Shown: positions 1-8,973 of the stretch, piece after piece
How the letters are laid out: each line of letters opens with the position of its first letter
How positions within the stretch are numbered: position 1 is the stretch's first letter
Origin: Candidatus Mediterraneibacter colneyensis
GTDB taxonomy: Bacteria > Bacillota > Clostridia > Lachnospirales > Lachnospiraceae
Assembly (NCBI GenBank): GCA_019114745.1
Contig: DXEY01000172.1
Span: 1 to 34,743 of the forward strand
DNA: 34,743 bases
Direction of reading: 5' to 3'
Program-made: the position numbers and the translations under genes
The notes under the pieces: model-generated
What the model saw: the letters and a program-made list of their open reading frames with translations, nothing else
Told to the model about the DNA's origin: nothing
Database searches by the model: none

Positions 1-1
1 A

Positions 2-343
2 TTTGAAAGGGATAATATATTTGTGGATATGGTCAGGATGCTCTATCGTGCGGATACGTGTACGAATGTATTTCCGAGCCTTCACGTGTTCAATTCCCTG
101 AGTGCGTGCATTGCGATCTATAAGAGCGAGCGCCTGAAAAAGCACAGGTGGATCTGCTTCTCGGCGTACGTGCTGGCGCTGCTGATCATTCTCGCGACTG
201 TATTTTTAAAGCAGCATTCCGTGATCGATGTGTGCGGGGCGTCTTTGATGGCGTATGTGCTTTACCAGCTTGTCTATGTTCCGGAAAAGCGCAGAGTTCC
301 GGGATATACAAAGGAGAAACGCCCGCTGCTGCAGGATAAGTAA
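2..343 (+). CDS. PAP2-superfamily phosphatase, C-terminal part (5' end outside window)
   Basis: Frame is open from base 2; contains [10 protein letters not shown] and [12 protein letters not shown], matching the PAP2 SxxHxF and SxxxHxxxD-type motifs; truncated by the window edge. Confidence 0.75.
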   Translation, partial: FERDNIFVDMVRMLYRADTCTNVFPSLHVFNSLSACIAIYKSERLKKHRWICFSAYVLALLIILATVFLKQHSVIDVCGASLMAYVLYQLVYVPEKRRVPGYTKEKRPLLQDK

Positions 344-366
344 GAGATTCAGGAGGAAATAGTAAT

Positions 367-1455
367 ATGAAGAAGATTATGCTTACCGGCGACCGCCCGA
401 CCGGGAAACTGCATGTGGGACATTATGTGGGATCCCTGAGGCGGAGGGTAGAGCTTCAGAACAGCGGAGAATATGACGATATTTTTATTATGATAGCGGA
501 TGCGCAGGCGTTGACGGACAATGCCGATAATCCCGAAAAAGTACGGCAGAATATCATTGAAGTCGCACTGGATTATCTGGCGTGCGGGCTTGACCCGGAA
601 AAGTCAACTCTTCTGATCCAGTCACAGATCCCGGAGCTGTGCGAACTGTCGTTTTATTATATGAACCTGGTGACAGTATCCAGGCTTCAGCGCAATCCGA
701 CGGTAAAGTCCGAGATCCAGATGCGCAATTTCGAGGCGAGTATCCCGGTCGGATTCTTTACTTATCCGATCAGCCAGGCTGCCGATATCACTGCCTTTAA
801 GGCGACGACAGTGCCGGTAGGAGAAGATCAGATGCCGATGCTGGAGCAGACAAAGGAGATCGTGCATAAGTTTAATTCTGTGTATGGGGAGACACTGGTG
901 GATCCGAAGATCCTCCTTCCGGATAATCAGGCGTGCCTGCGCCTTCCGGGGATCGACGGGAAAGCCAAGATGAGCAAGTCTCTCAACAACTGTATCTATC
1001 TGTCGGAAGAGCCCGAAGAGATCAAGAAGAAGGTATTCAGTATGTTTACGGATCCGAACCATATCCGGATCGAAGATCCGGGCAGACTGGAAGGAAATAC
1101 AGTGTTTACTTACCTGGATGCATTCTGCAGGCCGGAGTATTTTCCGGAGTTCCTGCCGGAGTATGCGAATCTTGATGAACTGAAAGACCACTACAAGAGA
1201 GGCGGTCTTGGTGATATGAAGGTGAAGCGTTTCCTTAACAATGTGCTCCAGGCTGAGCTGGAACCGATCCGCAACCGCAGGAAAGAATTTCAGAAGGATA
1301 TCCCGGCTGTGTATGAGATCCTCAGAAAAGGAAGCGAAAAGGCGGAGAAGGCTGCCGCGCAGACGCTGAAAGAAGTTAAGGCGGCGATGAAGATCAATTA
1401 CTTTGACGATGAAGAGCTGATCAGGATGCAGGCTGCGAAATATACGGAAGAGTAA
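367..1455 (+). CDS. trpS: Tryptophanyl-tRNA synthetase
   Basis: 362 aa class I aa[19 protein letters not shown] (HIGH region) and [11 protein letters not shown] (KMSKS). Confidence 0.96.
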   Translation: MKKIMLTGDRPTGKLHVGHYVGSLRRRVELQNSGEYDDIFIMIADAQALTDNADNPEKVRQNIIEVALDYLACGLDPEKSTLLIQSQIPELCELSFYYMNLVTVSRLQRNPTVKSEIQMRNFEASIPVGFFTYPISQAADITAFKATTVPVGEDQMPMLEQTKEIVHKFNSVYGETLVDPKILLPDNQACLRLPGIDGKAKMSKSLNNCIYLSEEPEEIKKKVFSMFTDPNHIRIEDPGRLEGNTVFTYLDAFCRPEYFPEFLPEYANLDELKDHYKRGGLGDMKVKRFLNNVLQAELEPIRNRRKEFQKDIPAVYEILRKGSEKAEKAAAQTLKEVKAAMKINYFDDEELIRMQAAKYTEE

Positions 1456-1467
1456 GCGATAAATATA

Positions 1468-1497
1468 GAGGACGGCGAGTGATGCCGTCCTTGTTTA
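1468..1497 (+). terminator. Intrinsic terminator after trpS
   Basis: aggacggc-gagtgat-gccgtcct followed by T-rich ttgttt, directly downstream of the trpS stop. Confidence 0.7.
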
Positions 1498-1511
1498 CTA
1501 TATAGAGGTAC

Positions 1512-1546
1512 AAAAAAGAGTATTCCGATCTGGAACACTCTTTTTC
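1512..1546 (-). terminator. Intrinsic terminator after tRNA-Arg (possibly bidirectional)
   Basis: On minus strand agaaaaagagtgttcc-agatc-ggaatactctttttt, just 3' of the tRNA. Confidence 0.7.
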
Positions 1547-1548
1547 TA

Positions 1549-1622
1549 CGTGCGATAGAAGATTCGAACTCCCGACCTTCTGGTCCGTAGCCAGACGCTC
1601 TATCCAGCTGAGCTAATCGCAC
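1549..1622 (-). tRNA. tRNA-Arg (anticodon ACG)
   Basis: Minus-strand GTGCGATTAGCTCAGCTGGATAGAGCGTCTGGCTACGGACCAGAAGGTCGGGAGTTCGAATCTTCTATCGCACG; full cloverleaf, CTACGGA anticodon loop, TTCGAAT T-loop. Confidence 0.95.
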
Positions 1623-1655
1623 ATATTATTTGCTGTCTTGTCTACAGCAAAAAAT

Positions 1656-1684
1656 ATTATAGTATAGTTTTATTCAGAAGTCAA
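1656..1684 (-). promoter_or_regulatory. Sigma-A-type promoter for tRNA-Arg
   Basis: Minus strand TTGACT-N17-TATAAT upstream of the tRNA. Confidence 0.75.
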
Positions 1685-1718
1685 CAATTTTTTGCAAAAA
1701 ACTGAGAAAGCCTTTCTG

Positions 1719-2606
1719 TCAGCGCAAAACGCGCGCCATATCTTCCGGAAGCGGCGCTGTAAAGCTGAGTTCTTCGCCTGTGATCGGATGGCGGAATGTC
1801 AGTCTGCCTGAGTGCAGTGCCTGACGGCTGATCGCTTCCATGTCCGGGTTGTAGAGATAATCCCCGATCAGAGGATAGCCGATATGCTTCATATGGACGC
1901 GGATCTGGTGGGTGCGTCCTGTCTCCAGAATGAGAGATACAAGGCTGTATCCGTTTTTCTCCTCTACAACGCGATAATGTGTGACCGCATTTTCGCCGTT
2001 TTCAAAATCAATCCTCCGCTCAATCAGAGAACTGCCTGTCCGCCCGATGGGAGCATTTATTGTCCCCGCAGGCGGAACAAGGTGTCCCCGGACGATCGCG
2101 CGGTATTCGCGGGTTATCTCATGCCGTGCGGTCATGCCCGACAGGACGCTGGAGCTGACCATATGCTTTGCAATGACAGTGAGACCGGAGGTATCCCTGT
2201 CCAGCCGGTTGGTACACCGGAAGATAAAAGGTTTTCCCTGAGACTGATAGTAATACATGAGAGCATTGGCGAGGGAGTTGCGGTAATTATTGAGAGATGG
2301 ATGTATGGGCATCCCCGATGGTTTGTTTACGACTATAATATCCTCATCCTCATAAACAATATCGACCGGAAGCCTGACAGGAGGGATATTTGGCGAGGAC
2401 TCTGTCTCCTGGATGTGGACGGTGAGAGTATCGCCGGCGCGAAGGGGTGCGCGCATGTATTCCCAGACTCCGTTTCGCAGGATGCTCTGGGGCATTTTTT
2501 TCAGCTGTGTAAGATTTTGATAGGAATAGCCTTTCCGGCGAAGGTACTGCTCAATGCGCAGCCCATCGGAAAAACTGTCGATTTGGTATGTGATCGTGCG
2601 TTCCAT
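1719..2606 (-). CDS. RluA-family 23S rRNA/tRNA pseudouridine synthase
   Basis: S4-like N-terminus; catalytic NRLDRDTSGLTVIAK and ETGRTHQIRVHMKHIGYPLIGD. Confidence 0.93.
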   Translation of the reverse strand: MERTITYQIDSFSDGLRIEQYLRRKGYSYQNLTQLKKMPQSILRNGVWEYMRAPLRAGDTLTVHIQETESSPNIPPVRLPVDIVYEDEDIIVVNKPSGMPIHPSLNNYRNSLANALMYYYQSQGKPFIFRCTNRLDRDTSGLTVIAKHMVSSSVLSGMTARHEITREYRAIVRGHLVPPAGTINAPIGRTGSSLIERRIDFENGENAVTHYRVVEEKNGYSLVSLILETGRTHQIRVHMKHIGYPLIGDYLYNPDMEAISRQALHSGRLTFRHPITGEELSFTAPLPEDMARVLR

Positions 2607-2960
2607 GAAATGACTCCTGTCTTATGCGGTTGTGCCCGCTCGAATGATAATGATATTGTGAATAATCAGAGTGGGGATGTCAATAAGTTTTTGACATGCT
2701 GTGGATATCTTTTTACAGATCCTGTAAGTTTGTCGATAACTGTACTTTTTCATGCCCGCCTATTGAAAGACCGGGGACGGCGTGCTATGGTAATGGAACT
2801 CAGAAGAGTCAGGCATATCGGATCATTTGAAATCTATCTGTTCTTTTTTCGTCTGAATATCGCAATTCATCGGGAGTTTTGCCCGGAAATCCAGTGGATC
2901 AGAAAATGAGATGAAAGCTGCTTTCTTCTAAATGAGGAACGTGGTAAGATAAGGAGGAAT

Positions 2961-3264
2961 ATGAACGAAAGAAACCATGAAAATTCTATAATGCTTCCCA
3001 CTGTGGATTTCTGCTTCAAGGAGCTGATGAAGAACCCAAAAGTGAGAAAAGGATTCATCCGCCGGAAGATCAAAATGAAGACGGAGTCATCCGCTGGATG
3101 CGATTCCTCGGAGGGAAGGATCGGAAGGAGTTTGAAGACATGGCAGGAAAAGACGAGTATATCGGAGAGGCATGAGTGCAGAGCAGATCGCGGAATTATT
3201 TGAAATGGATGCCGGGTATGTGGCGGAACTGGCAGAGCAATACAGGAGCGGGCGGACAGAGTGA
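2961..3264 (+). pseudogene. Degraded Rpn-family / PD-(D/E)XK nuclease (putative transposase) remnant
   Basis: Three family-like blocks in different frames: IMLPTVDFCFKELMKNPKVRKGF; PEDQNEDGVIRWMRFLGGKDRKEFEDMAGKDEYIGEA(stop); MSAEQIAELFEMDAGYVAELAEQYRSGRTE(stop). Confidence 0.75.
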
Positions 3265-3344
3265 AAATTTTCTGGATTCTGTTACAGCGTTTGTGATAAA
3301 ATGGCATGGCAGATCGCATAGAAACTTTGAAAGGATAACAGCAC

Positions 3345-5498
3345 ATGGACATTAATGGAAAACTGACAGAAGAGCTGGGCGTAAAGCGCTGGCAGACCGA
3401 TGCTGCGGTCAAACTGATCGATGAGGGAAATACGATCCCTTTTATCGCAAGATACAGAAAAGAGGCTACAGGTTCGTTAAACGACGAACAGCTCAGAAAA
3501 CTGCACGAGAGGCTTATATACCTGAGAAATCTGCAGGAGAAAAAAGAACAGGTGATATCGGGCATTGAAGAGCAGGGGAAGATGACGGAGGAACTCCGTC
3601 AGCAGATCCTTGCGGCGGAGACACTCGTTACAGTGGAGGATCTGTACCGCCCGTACCGTCCGAAGAGAAGGACGAGGGCGACGATCGCGAAGGAGAAGGG
3701 CCTGGAGCCTCTGGCAGCGTTCATCCTGCTGCAGAATACGAAAGAGCCTCTCGAAAAAACTGCCGGGATGTATCTCTCGGAGGAAAAAGGCGTAAAGACA
3801 GTGGAAGAGGCAATTGCCGGGGCAAAAGATATCATTGCCGAGTCCATCTCGGATCATGCGGATTACCGGAGCTGGATCAGGAAGGAGACTCTGAAAAAGG
3901 GAAAAGTCGTCTCAACTGCCAAAGACCCGGAAGCAGAGTCCGTATATGAGATGTACTACGAGTTTGAAGAACCTGTATCAAAACTGGCAGGTCACAGGAT
4001 CCTTGCCCTTAACCGCGGAGAAAAAGAGAAATTTCTTGTAGTGAAGGTGGAAGCTCCGGAGGAGGATATCCTGCGTTATCTTGAAAAGCAGACCATACTC
4101 CGGGAAAATCCGTATACAGCGCCGGTGTTAAAGGACACAGTGGAAGACAGCTACCGCAGATTGATCGCTCCGGCAATCGAGCGCGAAGTAAGAAATGAGC
4201 TTACGGAAAAGGCGGAGGACGGCGCTATCGAGGTGTTTGGAAAAAATCTCCATCAGCTTCTCATGCAGCCGCCGATCGCGGGAAAAGTAGTGCTCGGATG
4301 GGATCCGGCATTTCGTACCGGATGTAAACTGGCAGTGGTAGATCCCACCGGAAAGGTGATCGGTACGACGGTCATTTATCCGACTGCTCCGACTACGCCG
4401 CAGAAGATCAAGGCGAGCAAGGATCTTCTGAAAAAGATCATCCCGAAATATCATATTTCTCTGATCTCTCTCGGAAACGGAACCGCGTCCAGGGAATCCG
4501 AACAGTTTATTGTCGAGCTGTTAAAAGAGATACCGGAGAAGGTACAGTACGTGATCGTCAATGAGGCGGGCGCCTCGGTGTATTCGGCAAGTAAACTCGC
4601 CAGCGAGGAGTTCCCGAAGTTTGATGTGGGCCAGAGGAGCGCTGCGTCTATCGCCAGAAGGCTGCAGGATCCGCTTGCCGAGCTGGTGAAGATCGATCCG
4701 AAATCCATCGGCGTCGGACAGTACCAGCATGATATGAACCAGAAGAAGCTGGGAGAGTCGCTGAGTGGAGTCGTGGAAGACTGCGTAAATAAAGTGGGCG
4801 TTGACCTCAATACCGCATCGGCACCGCTATTGGCGTATATCTCAGGGATCAGCAGCGCGATCGCAAAAAATATCGTGGCATACCGGGAGGAAAACGGAAA
4901 GTTCGCAGACCGCAGGGAACTTCTGAAAGTGCCGAAGCTGGGACCGAAAGCATACGAGCAGTGCGCCGGGTTTATGCGGATCCAGGGAGGAAACAATCCT
5001 CTGGATGCCACAGGAGTGCATCCGGAATCCTACGAAGCGGCAGAAAAACTGCTGGACAGACAGGGATTCAGGCCGGAAGATGTGGCGGAGCATCATCTGG
5101 CAGGTCTCTCCCTTACGATAAAAGACTATAAGAAACTTGCGGAAGAGCTGGGGATTGGCGAGATCACCCTCCGGGATATCGTGAAGGAGCTGGAGAAGCC
5201 GGCACGGGATCCCCGCGACGAGATGCCCAGACCGATCCTGCGCACGGATGTGCTGGAGATGAAAGACCTGAAAGAAGGCATGATCCTGAAAGGCACCGTG
5301 CGAAATGTGATCGATTTCGGCGTGTTCGTAGATATCGGAGTCCATCAGGACGGTCTTGTCCACATATCCCAGATCACAGACCGGTACATTAAACATCCGC
5401 TGGAAGTTGTGAGCGTGGGAGATATTGTGGATGTGAAGGTGATGAGCGTGGATCTGAAGAAGAAGCGTATCCAGCTCACAATGAGAGGGATCTCATAA
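3345..5498 (+). CDS. tex: Tex-family transcription accessory protein with S1 RNA-binding domain
   Basis: 717 aa; IPFIARYRKEATGSLNDEQLR, helix-hairpin-helix block, C-terminal S1 domain (EGMILKGTVRNVIDFGVFVDIGVHQDGLVHISQI). Confidence 0.95.
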   Translation: MDINGKLTEELGVKRWQTDAAVKLIDEGNTIPFIARYRKEATGSLNDEQLRKLHERLIYLRNLQEKKEQVISGIEEQGKMTEELRQQILAAETLVTVEDLYRPYRPKRRTRATIAKEKGLEPLAAFILLQNTKEPLEKTAGMYLSEEKGVKTVEEAIAGAKDIIAESISDHADYRSWIRKETLKKGKVVSTAKDPEAESVYEMYYEFEEPVSKLAGHRILALNRGEKEKFLVVKVEAPEEDILRYLEKQTILRENPYTAPVLKDTVEDSYRRLIAPAIEREVRNELTEKAEDGAIEVFGKNLHQLLMQPPIAGKVVLGWDPAFRTGCKLAVVDPTGKVIGTTVIYPTAPTTPQKIKASKDLLKKIIPKYHISLISLGNGTASRESEQFIVELLKEIPEKVQYVIVNEAGASVYSASKLASEEFPKFDVGQRSAASIARRLQDPLAELVKIDPKSIGVGQYQHDMNQKKLGESLSGVVEDCVNKVGVDLNTASAPLLAYISGISSAIAKNIVAYREENGKFADRRELLKVPKLGPKAYEQCAGFMRIQGGNNPLDATGVHPESYEAAEKLLDRQGFRPEDVAEHHLAGLSLTIKDYKKLAEELGIGEITLRDIVKELEKPARDPRDEMPRPILRTDVLEMKDLKEGMILKGTVRNVIDFGVFVDIGVHQDGLVHISQITDRYIKHPLEVVSVGDIVDVKVMSVDLKKKRIQLTMRGIS

Positions 5499-5543
5499 GA
5501 TTTAAAATGGAACAGCGCCCGCTTCTCCGTGCTGCCGCTGCCC

Positions 5544-5572
5544 TTGACATATCGAAAAATGTCTGTTATATT
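5544..5572 (+). promoter_or_regulatory. Sigma-A-type promoter upstream of DnaJ-like gene
   Basis: TTGACA-N17-TATATT. Confidence 0.75.
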
Positions 5573-5660
5573 ACAAATAGAACAAAAATATTTGTAAAAG
5601 TGTGTCTTCTGAGCACACATTCTATCATTGAAAACAGACAGGACAAGGAGGGTGGTTACG

Positions 5661-6650
5661 ATGGCAGATAAGAGAGATTATTATGAGGTGCTGGGTGTAG
5701 GCAGGAATGCTGATGATACACAGATAAAAAAGGCATATCGTAAGCTGGCAAAACAATATCACCCGGACACCAATGCAGGTGACGCAGATGCAGAGAAAAA
5801 GTTTAAGGAAGTCACAGAAGCATATAATGTCTTGAGTGATAAAGAGAAACGGAAACTGTACGACCAGTTCGGGCATGCGGCGTTCGGTCAGGGCGCAGGC
5901 GAAGGAGGTCCGGGAGGAAACGGATACCGGCGTACTTACGGAGGCCCTCAGGGCTCTTATCAGGAGTACCACTTTGACGGCGGCAATATGGATGACATTT
6001 TCGGCGATATTTTTGGAGATATCTTCCATCACGGAACCGGAAGGAACACATACGGAGGATTCCATAGCGGCGGGTTCCACAGCGGCGGTTTCCGTCAGAG
6101 AGGCAGTGATGTGAGGGCTGAAGTCACGGTGGGATTTGACGAGGCGGCGTTTGGGTGCGACAAGGTGATCCGGATTCAGGATCCGTCTGATCCGAAAGGC
6201 GGCGTGCAGTCGCTCCAGGTTCATATCCCGGCGGGAATCGATACCGGAAAGACTGTCCGCTTAAAAGGTAAGGGCATGCCCGGAGCGGGCGGAGGTGAGC
6301 CGGGAGATCTCCTGCTGAATGTGACAGTGGCAGAAAAACCCGGATTTGAGAGAAAAGGTACAGACGTGTATACCACGATACGGATCCCATTTACAACAGC
6401 CGTGTTCGGCGGGGAAGCGGTGGTAAATACCCTGTATGGAAACGTTCTCTGTAAGATACGGGAAGGAACCCAGTCCGGGACAAAGATCAGGCTGAGAGGA
6501 AAAGGCATTGTCTCGATGAAAGACCCGGCGGTTCACGGGGATCAGTATGTAACGGTGCAGATTGATGTGCCGCAGGATTTAAATGAATCCGCAAAGAGAA
6601 AATTAAGAGAGTTTGAAGCAGTATCGGGAAGGCGTGCACGGACGGCATAA
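5661..6650 (+). CDS. DnaJ-like co-chaperone (CbpA-type, no zinc finger)
   Basis: J domain [33 protein letters not shown] with HPD motif, Gly/Phe-rich linker, DnaJ C-terminal domain; no CxxCxGxG repeats. ATG at 5661 follows aaggaggg; the longer ORF start at 5628 is unlikely. Confidence 0.92.
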   Translation: MADKRDYYEVLGVGRNADDTQIKKAYRKLAKQYHPDTNAGDADAEKKFKEVTEAYNVLSDKEKRKLYDQFGHAAFGQGAGEGGPGGNGYRRTYGGPQGSYQEYHFDGGNMDDIFGDIFGDIFHHGTGRNTYGGFHSGGFHSGGFRQRGSDVRAEVTVGFDEAAFGCDKVIRIQDPSDPKGGVQSLQVHIPAGIDTGKTVRLKGKGMPGAGGGEPGDLLLNVTVAEKPGFERKGTDVYTTIRIPFTTAVFGGEAVVNTLYGNVLCKIREGTQSGTKIRLRGKGIVSMKDPAVHGDQYVTVQIDVPQDLNESAKRKLREFEAVSGRRARTA

Positions 6651-6674
6651 CGCCCGCACGGCTGCCCGAAGATA

Positions 6675-6722
6675 CGGCTCGGGAACACAGACCGGAAGGT
6701 CTGTCTCCCGGGCTGTTTTTCT
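6675..6722 (+). terminator. Intrinsic terminator after DnaJ-like gene
   Basis: ggctcgggaacacagacc-ggaa-ggtctgtctcccgggctg followed by tttttc. Confidence 0.85.
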
Positions 6723-6732
6723 TTGTCTTTTA

Positions 6733-6761
6733 TTGCGTTCAAGTTCTGAATTTGTTATGAT
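6733..6761 (+). promoter_or_regulatory. Sigma-A-type promoter upstream of rpiB
   Basis: TTGCGT-N17-TATGAT. Confidence 0.55.
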
Positions 6762-6805
6762 GAGAAAGATAGAACGGTAAGTTTAAGAAAGGGGATCACC
6801 AGGTT

Positions 6806-7252
6806 ATGAAAATAGGAATCGGAAATGACCACTCCGCATTGGAGATGAAAGCGGAGATTGTAGATTTTCTGAAAGAGAGGGGATACGAGGTCGTGGATTA
6901 CGGCACAGATTCAGAAGAAAGCTGTGACTATCCGGTGTATGGCGAGGCGGTAGCCCGTGCAGTTGCATCCGGTGAAGTAGAGCAGGGGATTCTGATCTGC
7001 GGGACAGGTCTTGGGATCTCCCTTGCTGCGAATAAAGTCAGAGGCATCAGGGCGGCGGTCTGCAGTGAACCGTTTACTGCGAAGATGGCAAGGGCGCATA
7101 ACGATTGCAATATCCTGGCGTTTGGCGCAAGAGTAGTGGGCGCCGAGCTCGCCAAAATGATCGTAGATACATGGCTGAACACAGAGTTTGAAGGGGGACG
7201 CCATCAGAGAAGAGTAGATATGATCATGGATATTGAAGAGAAGGAGATGTAA
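6806..7252 (+). CDS. rpiB: Ribose-5-phosphate isomerase B
   Basis: 148 aa; MKIGIGNDHSALEMKAEI, GILICGTGLGISLAANKVRGIRAA, HNDCNILAFGARV, typical of the RpiB/LacAB family. Confidence 0.95.
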   Translation: MKIGIGNDHSALEMKAEIVDFLKERGYEVVDYGTDSEESCDYPVYGEAVARAVASGEVEQGILICGTGLGISLAANKVRGIRAAVCSEPFTAKMARAHNDCNILAFGARVVGAELAKMIVDTWLNTEFEGGRHQRRVDMIMDIEEKEM

Positions 7253-8253
7253 TGCATACCTATCATCTGACACAGTGGCTGCTGTTTTTCTTTTTCTATA
7301 GTTTCGTCGGATGGGTGTGGGAGTGCTGCTATGTATCAGCCAGGAAACACCGCTGGATAAACCGTGGCTTTATGCACGGACCGATGCTGCCCATCTATGG
7401 ATCGGGTGCTGTTGTGATCCTGGCCGCTACGCTGGAGTTCCGCGGCGACCCTCTGCTCGTATTTTTGTTTGGGATGGCGGCGGCAACGGTGCTGGAATAC
7501 ATCACAGGAGCTGTAATGGAACGTCTCTTTCACGTAAGATACTGGGATTACAGCAATCAGAAGTTCAATCTGAACGGGTATATCTGTGCGAGTTCCTCGC
7601 TTTGCTGGGGCGTTTTTTCCGTGCTGCTCGTACAGGTGGTCCATGTGCCGGTTGAACGGGCGGTTTTGTCTGTCCCTGCGGCAGCGACGGACGGTCTGGC
7701 GATCGTGTTGACAGTGGCTGCGTCTGTTGACTTTACGCAGTCCTTCAACGAGGCAATGGATCTGAAACACATTCTCGTGCAGCTTGAGGAAAGCAGGGTA
7801 CAGATCAGGAAAATGCAGGAAAAGCTCAGGGCCACTTCAGAGGAAGTCCTGGAAGATTACCGGCAGAAAGCGGATGAGGTCGTGGCAGAGTACAGAGCGC
7901 GCATAGAAGCGCTCTCAAAAAGGAATCATTCGAGGAAAGAGGCGTATCTGGAATGGATCAATATGAAACGCGCCCAGAAACGCCTGCAGCTTGAGGAACT
8001 GAGAGACCGGGCGGAATTTTTGATGAAAGACGAGCTTCCGTCCAGGGTAGATGAACTGATCGGACCTGAGCGCAGGGAGAGCCTTAAAGCTCTCAGGGAT
8101 AATATTGTAAAGGAACTTCATAAGATCAATACTCGCACAGACCGCAGCTATCTGAATATTGCAAGCCAGCTCAGGAGAAATCCAACTGCGGCATCAAAGA
8201 GGTTTTCAGAGGCTCTCGAAGAACTGAGAGAGTATCTGGAGCAAATGAAATAG
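7252..8253 (+). CDS. Membrane protein with putative ABC-transporter permease-like domain (PF06541-like) plus long C-terminal coiled coil
   Basis: N-terminal TM region FFFFYSFVGWVWECCYVSARKHRWINRGFMHGPMLPIYG..WDYSNQKFNLNGYIC resembles PF06541; charged heptad-like C-terminus; 1-bp overlap with rpiB. Confidence 0.8.
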   Translation: MHTYHLTQWLLFFFFYSFVGWVWECCYVSARKHRWINRGFMHGPMLPIYGSGAVVILAATLEFRGDPLLVFLFGMAAATVLEYITGAVMERLFHVRYWDYSNQKFNLNGYICASSSLCWGVFSVLLVQVVHVPVERAVLSVPAAATDGLAIVLTVAASVDFTQSFNEAMDLKHILVQLEESRVQIRKMQEKLRATSEEVLEDYRQKADEVVAEYRARIEALSKRNHSRKEAYLEWINMKRAQKRLQLEELRDRAEFLMKDELPSRVDELIGPERRESLKALRDNIVKELHKINTRTDRSYLNIASQLRRNPTAASKRFSEALEELREYLEQMK

Positions 8254-8294
8254 CCGGAATATAAAAGAAAGCCAGAAGGGAAGGAATCAGACAA

Positions 8295-8930
8295 ATGACA
8301 AAAAAACAGCGGGCTCTGGAAGTAATCGAACGGTTGAAAAAGGAATATCCGGACGCCGGGTGTACCCTTGACTACGACCAGGCATGGAAACTGCTGGTCA
8401 GCGTCCGTCTTGCGGCGCAGTGTACGGACGCCCGGGTCAATGTAGTGGTTGAAGGACTGTATGACAGGTATCCTGATATAAACGCTCTGGCAGACGCTGA
8501 CGTGGATGATATCGAGGCGATCGTACGTCCCTGCGGGCTCGGGAGGAGCAAAGCAAGAGATATCAGCGCATGTATGAAGATGATCCGGGATGAGTACGGC
8601 GGAAAAGTACCGGATGATTTTGATGCTCTGCTGAAACTTCCGGGAGTCGGGCGCAAGAGCGCCAATCTGATCATGGGAGATGTGTTTGGGAAACCGGCGA
8701 TCGTGACAGATACTCACTGTATCCGCCTGGTCAACCGCATCGGACTCGTGGACGGTATCAAAGAGCCGAAAAAAGTGGAGATGGCACTCTGGAAGATCAT
8801 TCCGCCGGAGGAGGGAAGCGACTTCTGCCACCGTCTTGTCTACCATGGCAGGGACGTGTGCACTGCGCGCACAAAACCACACTGCGACGTGTGCTGCCTG
8901 GCAGATATCTGTAAGAAAGCCGGCGTATAA
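8295..8930 (+). CDS. nth: Endonuclease III
   Basis: HhH LPGVGRKSANLIMGDVFGKPAIVTDTH with catalytic Lys/Asp; C-terminal Fe-S pattern CTARTKPHCDVCCLADIC. Confidence 0.95.
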   Translation: MTKKQRALEVIERLKKEYPDAGCTLDYDQAWKLLVSVRLAAQCTDARVNVVVEGLYDRYPDINALADADVDDIEAIVRPCGLGRSKARDISACMKMIRDEYGGKVPDDFDALLKLPGVGRKSANLIMGDVFGKPAIVTDTHCIRLVNRIGLVDGIKEPKKVEMALWKIIPPEEGSDFCHRLVYHGRDVCTARTKPHCDVCCLADICKKAGV

Positions 8931-8973
8931 ATGCCGGAAAAAATAAGAAAATAAAGAAGAAAAGGAGACAGAC

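Noticed and set aside
1398-1622. 74-aa minus ORF MRLAQLDRASGYGPEGREFESSIARRKRVF
   Set aside because: This is a translation of the tRNA-Arg gene and flank, a common artefact, not a protein.
1812-2909. 365-aa plus-strand ORF
   Set aside because: Antisense to the well-supported RluA-family gene; no recognisable domain and composition typical of a shadow ORF.
2867-3565. 232-aa minus-strand ORF
   Set aside because: Overlaps the Rpn remnant and the start of tex antisense; low-complexity Ser/Phe/Leu-rich translation, no family features.
5598-5622. Small inverted repeat gtgtgt-cttctga-gcacac in the dnaJ-like leader, considered as CIRCE or a riboswitch
   Set aside because: Does not match the CIRCE consensus TTAGCACTC-N9-GAGTGCTAA and is too short for a riboswitch.
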